From contig JAQTUQ010000016.1 in NCBI GenBank assembly GCA_028707255.1, positions 1 to 33,264 of the forward strand: a stretch of 33,264 bases of DNA. The letters run 5' to 3'. Source of the DNA: Dehalococcoidales bacterium. GTDB lineage: Bacteria > Chloroflexota > Dehalococcoidia > Dehalococcoidales > UBA5627. Within the stretch, counting starts at the first letter, position 1. Every line of letters starts with the position of its first letter. Both the position numbers and the translations under genes were made by a program. Under the pieces are notes generated by a model. It had not been told where the DNA came from. It searched no databases and worked only from the letters and a program-made list of their open reading frames with translations. This document shows positions 23,849 to 30,852 of this stretch, piece by piece.

Positions 23849-24793
23849 TTATACCGATGCAAAATCAAGTTTTTTTATGGATTCAATATCGCAAATATTA
23901 ATGGTTCTAACTTCTTTGTTAATTCTTTTTATCATGCCGCAGAGCACCTTTCCGGGGCCTATTTCAATAAATGTATCAACTCCGTCATTTATCATAAATT
24001 CTATGGAACTCTGCCATTGCACACTCTGGCATAACTGGTTTATTAGCTCCTGCTTAATCGAATCGGAAGAAGTAATTGCCTGAGCAGTAGTATTAGCGAT
24101 AATAGGAATATCGGCATCTTTAAAATTGATTACGCTTATATAATCCGACAATCCCTGAGAGGCTGGCGACATTAAGGGTGTATGGAAAGCGCCGCTTACC
24201 TGCAAAGGGATAACTCGCATAGCGCCCCCGGTTTTAGCCATTTCCCCTGCTTTTTCAATATTTTCAGTTTTCCCGCTGATTACCATCTGTCCGGGGCAAT
24301 TATAATTGGCGATATATGTTTCGCTTTGGTCGCATATTTCTGCCAGAGTATTTTCATCCAGCCCGATTATTGCTGCCATCGATCCTGGATTAATCTGCCC
24401 TGCTTGATACATCAATCGGCCGCGTTCCCTTGCCAGGCAAACGGTTTCCGCAATTGGAAGAACACCGGCAACAGCCAGGGCGGTATATTCACCCAGGCTA
24501 TGTCCGGCCACATAGCACGGCTTGGGAAAATATCTGCTTCCAACCTGTTCTTCGGCAGCAGATAACAATGCAATGCTTGTAGTGACAATAGCGGGTTGAA
24601 CATTTATCGTCTTTATAAGTTCATCATCGGGGCCATTGAAACAAATTTGCGAGAGAGAGAAACCGAGCGACTCGTCGGCTTGTTCAAAGAGCGCTCTTGC
24701 TGACGGGAAATCGTTAAAAACATCTTGCCCCATACCTGTATGCTGGGCTCCCTGTCCGGGAAAAACATAAGCAACTTTTTTCAATTCCGTCAT
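23849..24793 (-). CDS. fabD: Malonyl-CoA:ACP transacylase FabD
   Basis: FabD loads malonate onto ACP. The first motif is FPGQGAQHTGMG (11-22). The active-site Ser99 is in GHSLGEYTALAVAG, an arginine in ARERGRLM, and His204 in SGAFHTPLM. ATG 24793 (314 residues) is preferred over TTG 24799 because GGAGAGG is 7 nt before the ATG. It is the first gene of the minus-strand fab operon and diverges from fabF across a 503-bp gap. Confidence 0.95.
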   Translation of the reverse strand: MTELKKVAYVFPGQGAQHTGMGQDVFNDFPSARALFEQADESLGFSLSQICFNGPDDELIKTINVQPAIVTTSIALLSAAEEQVGSRYFPKPCYVAGHSLGEYTALAVAGVLPIAETVCLARERGRLMYQAGQINPGSMAAIIGLDENTLAEICDQSETYIANYNCPGQMVISGKTENIEKAGEMAKTGGAMRVIPLQVSGAFHTPLMSPASQGLSDYISVINFKDADIPIIANTTAQAITSSDSIKQELINQLCQSVQWQSSIEFMINDGVDTFIEIGPGKVLCGMIKRINKEVRTINICDIESIKKLDFASV

Positions 24794-25296
24794 TAACAAA
24801 CCTCTCCGTTTAATAATCTCGATTTTAAGGCTAGATACCGATATCAGGTCGGATTTGCGGCTAACCGGTTTTTCGGCCAGCTATTAAATTATTGCCATTA
24901 CCGGTCACGGTTTTACATATAAATTGAATTTATCGTATTAACAGGAGAAATAAAAAAGCGGAAGGCGGGCAGACTTTGTAGAGGATTTTTCTCCCTTAAC
25001 TTTTTAATCATGCAATTATTCATATTCTATCAATAATACCATCGATTAGAATTTCCCGAGAACAGCAATTTATATTATCATAATAATACGGTTTTTTAAA
25101 ATCAGGCTGTGTTTATAAATTTGAGGCGGAAAGGTATTTATTTATATTTATTTTGCAATAATTATACGATATATGCTATAAATAGTAAGTTTGTCCGATA
25201 ACTCATGAAAGCACACTTATCATTTAACCACACTGATCGCCAATCGTTGTTTTCAATGAAATATGCCAGCTAATAAGCGTTAGGAGATAATTAAAC
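24794..25296. other. Intergenic region between divergent fabD and fabF
   Basis: This 503-bp AT-rich gap must contain the promoters of both divergent units. I see a good plus-strand promoter near 25153 but no clear minus-strand one. A GC-rich island (24958-24985) breaks the AT-rich background. Its start, GAGAAATAAAAAA (24945-24957), is identical to the sequence flanking the terminator at 28106-28118. No ORF with a ribosome binding site was found. Confidence 0.5.
25153..25182 (+). promoter_or_regulatory. Promoter of fabF
   Basis: TTGCAA (25153-25158), 18-nt spacer, TATAAA (25177-25182). The leader to ATG 25297 would be about 108 nt. Confidence 0.55.
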
Positions 25297-26556
25297 ATGG
25301 ATTATAAAAGCAATCGTGTCGTAATCACAGGAATAGGCATGATCAGCCCTCTCGGATTGGATGCAAATACGACATGGACGGGGCTTGTTAACGGTAAATC
25401 GGGAATCGATTACGTTACGCAATTCGATGCCCGTTCACTCGATACCAAATTCGGAGGAGAGATTAAAGGTTTCGACCCCAATAACTATATGAGTTCCAAG
25501 GATGCCCGGCGCGCAGACCGTTTTGCTCAACTGGCGGTTGCTGCCAGCAAGGAAGCTTTAGAGCAATCACGACTGGAGATCAATAACGGCAATGAAAAGA
25601 ACATTGGGGTAATAATAGGCAGCGGTATCGGTGGATTGACCACACTCTACGAACAAATGGCGGTTTTAAAGGAAAAAGGCCCCGATAGGGTCAGCCCTTT
25701 CCTCGTACCGATGATGATCGGTGATATGGCAGCCGGACAGGTATCTATTGCTCTGGGAGCTAAAGGACCGGCTTTGTGCACTACATCCGCCTGTGCCAGC
25801 GGAGCCGACGCAATCGGCGCCGCCTATGAGCTTATAAAACACGGCGAGATTAAAGCCATGATAGCCGGAGGTAGTGAGTCGATAATGAACGAAATCGGAT
25901 TTGCGGGATTCAATGCGCTCAGAGCATTATCTACCAGAAATGATAATCCCCAAACGGCTTCAAGGCCATTCGATATGGAGCGCGATGGTTTTGTAATCGG
26001 TGAGGGCGCCGGTGTGCTGGTTCTGGAAAATCTGGAGTATGCCATAGAACGCGGCGCAAATATATTGGCCGAAATCCTTTCTTACGGAGCCTGCGCGGAT
26101 GCATACCATATTACACAACCGAGGGAGGACGCCGAAGGAGCTACAAGCGCCATGAAGATTGCTCTGGATAAAGCGGGTTTGCAAACAACCGATATAGACT
26201 ATATCAATGCGCACGGTACATCAACCCCGCTGAACGATAAAACCGAAACCAAGGCCATTAAAAAAGCTTTCGGAGATTATGCTTTAAAAGTCCCGGTTAG
26301 TTCGACCAAATCGATGACGGGACACTTGATAGGAGCTGCGGGAGCGGTTGAGGCTGCTATCTGTGTATTCGTTATTCTCAACGGCATCATTCCGCCGACA
26401 ATTAATTATTCCATTTCAGACCCCGATTGCGACCTGGATTACGTACCCAATACTGCACGCAAGGCTAGCGTTACCAATGCCTTATCCAATTCGTTTGGAT
26501 TCGGCGGACACAATTCAACACTTATCATAAGCAAGTATAATGCAGAACGGAATTAA
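25297..26556 (+). CDS. fabF: 3-oxoacyl-ACP synthase II (FabF)
   Basis: A condensing enzyme extending acyl-ACP with malonyl-ACP. The Cys-His-His triad is complete: Cys166 in TSACASGAD, His306 in NAHGTSTPLND and His343 in SMTGHLIGAAG. The opening RVVITGIGMISPLG and the final SNSFGFGGHNSTLIIS are standard, and 419 residues is normal for KAS II. TAGGAGA precedes ATG 25297. It is transcribed away from the other fab genes, whereas it usually follows acpP. FabH, which would start chains, is not in the window. Confidence 0.96.
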   Translation: MDYKSNRVVITGIGMISPLGLDANTTWTGLVNGKSGIDYVTQFDARSLDTKFGGEIKGFDPNNYMSSKDARRADRFAQLAVAASKEALEQSRLEINNGNEKNIGVIIGSGIGGLTTLYEQMAVLKEKGPDRVSPFLVPMMIGDMAAGQVSIALGAKGPALCTTSACASGADAIGAAYELIKHGEIKAMIAGGSESIMNEIGFAGFNALRALSTRNDNPQTASRPFDMERDGFVIGEGAGVLVLENLEYAIERGANILAEILSYGACADAYHITQPREDAEGATSAMKIALDKAGLQTTDIDYINAHGTSTPLNDKTETKAIKKAFGDYALKVPVSSTKSMTGHLIGAAGAVEAAICVFVILNGIIPPTINYSISDPDCDLDYVPNTARKASVTNALSNSFGFGGHNSTLIISKYNAERN

Positions 26557-26680
26557 AGTTTATACCAAAGCCTTTTTATTTTCATAATTAAATATTCAAG
26601 CGATTACTTTGTTATGAATAGCTCTCCTTTATAGCCAGCAGATTTAGCAACAGCTTTTATCATATACGGAGTTTTATTTT

Positions 26681-27826
26681 ATGATAATTTTAGATGAACC
26701 TTATGTTTCCGATTATTTATTGAAATATATACATATGAATAATATTCCCGTTCTTAAAAATGATTATTCTGTGTTACACAATAGAGGATTTGATCTGAAC
26801 TATATAAGCACTGAAGAAGCCGTTGACGGCTACAACAGTGGTGAGCGTGTATATACAGTCTCGGAACATACTTTCGATTGGATATATAAAAATCTCCCGG
26901 GCAGTGAACTTGTAGAAAAAATAGGGATTTGCAAGGATAAAGCCAGATTCAGGACATTGATATCGGGACTGTATCCGGATTTATTCTTTGAGGAAATCAC
27001 TTTCGAACGACTGAAAGACCTCGATTATGCTAATCTACCCTATCCTGTTATTCTTAAACCTTCGGTCGGCTTTCACAGTATGGGAGTATATGCCTTATTC
27101 GACCAAAATGATTTTAAAAACGCCCTGTCAGACCTGGCATCGATAACAAAAAACAGGATGGACTTATTCCCCGAAAGTGTCATCGGCACCAAATTTATTC
27201 TGGAACAATACATTCAAGGAGAAGAATTTGCCATCGATGCCTATTTTGATAAGAATGGAACACCCGTGATTCTTAATATCCTGAAACACAGGTTTTCATC
27301 AAAAAGCGACGTTCATGACAGGATATATTATACGACAACGGAGATAATCAGCCGTTATCTTAATCCTTTTACGAAATTTCTTGAACGTATTAACAGCAAA
27401 TTGAATATTACGGATTTCCCGGTGCATATCGAAGCCAGAATTACCGAAAATAATATCGTGCCTATCGAATTTAATCCGCTGAGGTTTGCCGGTGCATGCT
27501 GTACAGATATAGCTTATTATGCATACGGAATAAACACCGTCGATTGTTATCTCAACCAAACAAAGCCTGATTTTAATGATATTCTTCATCGGAATTCCGA
27601 CAAAATCTATAGCCTGATTCTTGTCGACAAGAACGGAAAGGATATAGACAATGACAGGTTCGATTATAACAGATTGTATAATGACTTCGAACATATCCTA
27701 TCGCTGCGTAAAATCGATAATACGGCTATGGGATTGTTTGCCATTTTATTTACGGAGACAAGCAAAGGCAACGAGGCTGAGTTGGATAAAGCGTTAGTAG
27801 CTGATTATTCCGGTTATATTTTTTAA
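26681..27826 (+). CDS. ATP-grasp domain protein of unknown substrate
   Basis: A 381-residue protein with an ATP-grasp core. Visible pieces are a pre-ATP-grasp N-terminus (1-85), YPVILKPSVGFHSMGVYAL near residues 125-143 (nucleotide-binding lysine and flexible loop), EQYIQGEEFAIDAYFD near 178-193, and the metal-binding VPIEFNPLRFAG near 265-276. These enzymes join a carboxylate to an amine or thiol through acyl-phosphate. I cannot place it in a named subfamily; it resembles carboxylate-amine ligases of secondary or peptide metabolism. CGGAG precedes ATG 26681. It stands alone between fabF and tRNA-Gly, so its context gives no substrate. Confidence 0.85.
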   Translation: MIILDEPYVSDYLLKYIHMNNIPVLKNDYSVLHNRGFDLNYISTEEAVDGYNSGERVYTVSEHTFDWIYKNLPGSELVEKIGICKDKARFRTLISGLYPDLFFEEITFERLKDLDYANLPYPVILKPSVGFHSMGVYALFDQNDFKNALSDLASITKNRMDLFPESVIGTKFILEQYIQGEEFAIDAYFDKNGTPVILNILKHRFSSKSDVHDRIYYTTTEIISRYLNPFTKFLERINSKLNITDFPVHIEARITENNIVPIEFNPLRFAGACCTDIAYYAYGINTVDCYLNQTKPDFNDILHRNSDKIYSLILVDKNGKDIDNDRFDYNRLYNDFEHILSLRKIDNTAMGLFAILFTETSKGNEAELDKALVADYSGYIF

Positions 27827-27892
27827 GAAGATAATGTCAGCGAGAGTTAAGCAAACAGTCTACAAAACAGGGAATAATATAAAGGTTTCACG

Positions 27893-27967
27893 TGGAGCGG
27901 GTGGCGGGATTCGAACCCGTGACGTCTTGCTTGGGAAGCAAGCACTCTACCGCTGAGTTACACCCGC
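27893..27967 (-). tRNA. tRNA-Gly (anticodon CCC), CCA encoded
   Basis: It folds as a complete cloverleaf: acceptor GCGGGTG/CACCCGC (7 bp), D stem ACTC/GAGT, anticodon stem CTTGC/GCAAG with loop TTCCCAA (anticodon CCC, reads GGG), and T loop TTCGAAT. The discriminator is T and CCA is encoded (27895-27893). The first T-stem pair is an A-C mismatch, leaving four pairs. It reads glycine codon GGG. Confidence 0.95.
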
Positions 27968-27983
27968 TCAAAAAGGTATATCT

Positions 27984-28013
27984 ATTCTACCGTTAATAAC
28001 CCTTATCTGTAAA
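27984..28013 (-). promoter_or_regulatory. Promoter of tRNA-Gly
   Basis: On the minus strand TTTACA (28013-28008), 18-nt spacer, TAGAAT (27989-27984), 16 nt before the mature tRNA. Confidence 0.55.
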
Positions 28014-28111
28014 GATAAAAATGCCGGAGAATAAACACCACGCTTTTATTTATTTACAAGTTTATTGACACGTTTGCCCATATAATGGATAAGAGATAGA
28101 TCAAGAGAAAT

Positions 28112-28152
28112 AAAAAAACGGGAAGCAGGACTTATCTCAACCTCCCGTTTTT
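28112..28152 (-). terminator. Terminator after the 25-residue peptide gene
   Basis: The plus-strand arms AAAAAACGGGA (28113-28123) and TCCCGTTTTT (28143-28152) pair around a 19-nt loop. On the minus strand the stem ends in TTTTTTTATTTC. It lies 30 nt after the peptide stop and before the tRNA promoter. Confidence 0.75.
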
Positions 28153-28181
28153 ATCAGGGATACAATTCCCCTGTAATTTTC

Positions 28182-28259
28182 TTATTTCTTTTTTGCCGGT
28201 TTGGCAGGAGCAGCTGCCGGTTTTCCGCCTGCCGCTTTCGCTGGAGCTTTGTGACCCAT
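28182..28259 (-). CDS. 25-residue Lys/Ala/Pro-rich basic peptide
   Basis: This short frame begins MGHKAPAKAAGGKP and ends PAKPAKKK-stop. Nearly all residues are Ala, Lys, Pro or Gly; it has seven lysines plus a histidine and no acidic residue. An excellent AAGGGGG ribosome binding site lies 7 nt before ATG 28259. A perfect TATAAT (28313-28308, minus strand) lies about 50 nt upstream, and a terminator follows at 28152-28112. These three signals make it a likely monocistronic gene. The composition resembles histone H1-type or ribosomal-protein tails, so binding to DNA, RNA or acidic polymers is plausible. It follows ftsZ by 62 nt. Function unknown. Confidence 0.65.
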   Translation of the reverse strand: MGHKAPAKAAGGKPAAAPAKPAKKK

Positions 28260-28321
28260 TTTTAACCCCCTTTCATAGTTCTGAAAAAATAATTTAAATT
28301 AAAGAATATTATATCAAATAT

Positions 28322-29416
28322 TTATCTATTATTTCTATCTTTTTTATTAAAATGTCTGAAAAAAGAAGGCACGTCCAGTTCGCCCTCGTTTTCACTGTTT
28401 AATAATCGTTTCATGCTCTCTTGTTTCTCAGCGTCTAATCGTTCTTCTTTGGCAGCGGATTCTTCTTTTGTTTCAAAACCGGTAGCTATCAATGTCAGGC
28501 GAACCCTGCTGTCCAAAGACGAGTCCAACATTACACCGAATATCACATTGGCATCCGGAGCAACCGCCTTTTTTATGGTTTCCGCAGCGTCATTGACCTC
28601 AAAAAGCGTCAGGTCTTTCCCGCCGACCACGTTAAACATTACTTTCGTAGCTCCGTGAACCGATGCATCCAGCAAAGGGCTTGTCAATGCCTGTCTTGCC
28701 GCTTCAATAGCGCGATTCTGCCCGTTTCCCCATCCGATAGACATCCAGGCATGTCCGGAATCCTTCATAATAGCTTTAACATCGGCAAAATCGAGATTAA
28801 TCAGCCCCGGAACGGTAATCACTTCGGCGATTGCCTGTACACCCTGGTGCAACACTTCATCAGCCATACGAAAGGCATTGCTTATATTGGTTCTCTTATC
28901 ACAGATATCGAGGATTTTTTCATTGGGAACAATAATTAAAGTATCGACATGGGGAGCAAGATTACGAATACCCTCATCCGCCACTTTGGCACGATGCAGA
29001 CCTTCGAATTTAAAAGGACGGGTAACTACCGCAATCGTTAAAGCCCCGCTCTTTTTTGCAATCTCGGCGACTACCGGAGCGGAACCTGTTCCGGTTCCGC
29101 CGCCCATTCCGGCCGTAACGAAAACCATATCCGAGCCTTTTATAACGGATTGTATTTCATCCAGGCATTCCTCTGCCGCTTTGCGTCCCCTGCTATGGTC
29201 GCCGCCTGCTCCCAATCCGCGCGCCGACCTTTCACCCAGTTGAATCTTGAGGGGCGCTTCCGTTATTTCAAGGTGCTGAGTATCGGTATTCATGGCAATA
29301 AACTCAACCCCTCTGATACCTTCCTGTACCATGCGGGTTATGGCATTGCATCCCGAGCCCCCCATACCTATAACTTTAATTTTAGCCGGGCTGGGGACGT
29401 TTATTGATTGTGTCAT
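28322..29416 (-). CDS. ftsZ: Cell division GTPase FtsZ
   Basis: FtsZ is the tubulin-like protein of the division ring. Marks are IKVIGMGGSGCNAITRM (13-29), the GTP loop GMGGGTGTGSAP (103-114), the T7 loop NLDFADVKAIM and TRPFKFEG. A short linker rich in Glu/Lys (about 320-345) leads to a C-terminal peptide, ELDVPSFFRHF, matching the DxPxFxR tail that binds FtsA. The length of 364 is normal. CAGGAG lies 10 nt before ATG 29416, and the gene starts 25 nt after ftsA, so they are co-transcribed. Confidence 0.97.
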   Translation of the reverse strand: MTQSINVPSPAKIKVIGMGGSGCNAITRMVQEGIRGVEFIAMNTDTQHLEITEAPLKIQLGERSARGLGAGGDHSRGRKAAEECLDEIQSVIKGSDMVFVTAGMGGGTGTGSAPVVAEIAKKSGALTIAVVTRPFKFEGLHRAKVADEGIRNLAPHVDTLIIVPNEKILDICDKRTNISNAFRMADEVLHQGVQAIAEVITVPGLINLDFADVKAIMKDSGHAWMSIGWGNGQNRAIEAARQALTSPLLDASVHGATKVMFNVVGGKDLTLFEVNDAAETIKKAVAPDANVIFGVMLDSSLDSRVRLTLIATGFETKEESAAKEERLDAEKQESMKRLLNSENEGELDVPSFFRHFNKKDRNNR

Positions 29417-29441
29417 ATATCAATTCTCCTGCATTCAATAT

Positions 29442-30629
29442 CTATATATTTCTACCCATCAATCTGGAAATATAATTGGCATTTCTCGACTGTTTTTCAT
29501 CATTTATTAACTTCCAAAGCAGTAAACCGACACCGGTTGCATGCATCGGATTACTCAATGCATCGGAAACACCGGGCAACCTGAATGGATAACCTATGCG
29601 GGCGGGTAAACGAGTCGTACTGACCGCCAGTTCGGCAAGACCGGGAATATTGGCGGACCCGCCGCTTAATACCATATTGAGCGAAGCGACATTCGGAAAA
29701 TTAATTTCAGATAATTCGATCATCACCAGCCTTAAAAGCTCTTCCAGTCGTGTACTTATTATTTTGGTTAAATTATCATGGGAAATACTGAATTCACCCA
29801 TCACAATATCTTTTTTATCCGGCAATGACCCGCTAAACGGGATGACATTTCCATATTTAATTTTAATTTCCTCAGCCAGGTCGAAGGAAATTCCGGCGGC
29901 AATCGATACATCTCTCGTTATATGATAACCTGATACCGGAAGCACAAAAGCATAATAAGCGCTGCCATTTTGAAAAACAACAACATCGGTCGTACCACCA
30001 CCGATATCCAAAAGGATAGAGCCGTCCTGTTTTTCCTCTTCAGTTAATACTGCTTCTGCGCTGGCTAAAGGTTCCAGCACTATATCTTCAACCTTTACAC
30101 CGCTGCTGCGTACGCATTTTGCCAGATTCTGTACAGATGTGGAGGCTGCCGTGATGATGTTCGTTTCGGCATCAAGGCGATTGGCGTGCATTCCGACCGG
30201 GCTGTTTATTCCGGTCTGTCCGTCCAATGCATAAGAACGGGGAATTACATGCAGTATTTCTCTTCCCTGCGGTAATTCGATATCTCTGGCTATTTTTAGT
30301 ACGCGTTCCAAATCGCCGGGATGAACAATTTTTCTGGCATGAGTTATTGACACCACGCCATGATTATTGACAGAACTTATATGCTTGCCGGTTATGCCGA
30401 CACAAGCTGATTCCATCTTATATCCGGCTGCCTGTTCGGCTTTCATAACAGAGAGTTGTATCGATTCTTTGGCATCTTTAAAATCGGCAACCATTCCTTT
30501 ATGCAAACCGTTTGAAGGTACTACACCGACACCAAGAACAGTGGGCAACCCGTTTTCATCCACCTCTGCCATTATTGTACATATTTTGGTTGTCCCGACA
30601 TCGATTGCGGCGATTCTGTTATTCTTCAT
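29442..30629 (-). CDS. ftsA: Cell division actin-like ATPase FtsA
   Basis: FtsA tethers FtsZ to the membrane. The actin-fold motifs are AAIDVGTTKICTIMAE (phosphate 1, residues 7-22), LLDIGGGTTDVVVF (phosphate 2) and LSGGSANIPGL (adenosine). The 1C subdomain (about 84-160) with GREILHVIPRSYALDGQTGI is present. A short C-terminal amphipathic segment, NYISRLMGRNI, probably docks on the membrane. The length of 395 is typical. An AAAGGAGG box lies 15 nt before ATG 30629, farther than normal, so the initiation context is odd. Confidence 0.94.
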   Translation of the reverse strand: MKNNRIAAIDVGTTKICTIMAEVDENGLPTVLGVGVVPSNGLHKGMVADFKDAKESIQLSVMKAEQAAGYKMESACVGITGKHISSVNNHGVVSITHARKIVHPGDLERVLKIARDIELPQGREILHVIPRSYALDGQTGINSPVGMHANRLDAETNIITAASTSVQNLAKCVRSSGVKVEDIVLEPLASAEAVLTEEEKQDGSILLDIGGGTTDVVVFQNGSAYYAFVLPVSGYHITRDVSIAAGISFDLAEEIKIKYGNVIPFSGSLPDKKDIVMGEFSISHDNLTKIISTRLEELLRLVMIELSEINFPNVASLNMVLSGGSANIPGLAELAVSTTRLPARIGYPFRLPGVSDALSNPMHATGVGLLLWKLINDEKQSRNANYISRLMGRNI

Positions 30630-30681
30630 GCGTTCTCTTTAATACCTCCTTTAATTTGTACGATAATTTTTACAAATATCA

Positions 30682-30710
30682 TTTATATCAACCATAAGTA
30701 ATCAAGTAAA
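30682..30710 (-). promoter_or_regulatory. Promoter of ftsA-ftsZ
   Basis: On the minus strand TTTACT (30710-30705), 17-nt spacer, TATAAA (30687-30682). A second candidate farther upstream, TTGACG near 30768, is followed after 17 nt by TAGTAT. Either would give a short ftsA leader. Confidence 0.45.
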
Positions 30711-30801
30711 CAGATTGCTATAAAAATAAATTAGATAATATACTATCTGAATCCTCAACAATCGTCAATTATTAATTATTTCAATACATTCCCAGATTAT
30801 C

Positions 30802-30834
30802 AAAAAAATGCCCTGCAAAAACAGGGCATTTTTT
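30802..30834. terminator. Strong bidirectional terminator after the coiled-coil gene
   Basis: A7-TGCCCTG (30802-30815), 6-nt loop, CAGGGCA-T6 (30822-30834). With the flanking A/T runs it can act on both strands. In the minus direction it ends the transcript of the 30853-32706 gene and isolates it from ftsA. Confidence 0.88.
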
Positions 30835-30852
30835 ACGTGCTTTATCTTTATA

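Noticed and set aside
24910-25014. A 33-codon minus-strand frame across the GC-rich island in the fabD-fabF gap
   Set aside because: No ribosome binding site, no recognisable sequence, and it overlaps the terminator-like element.
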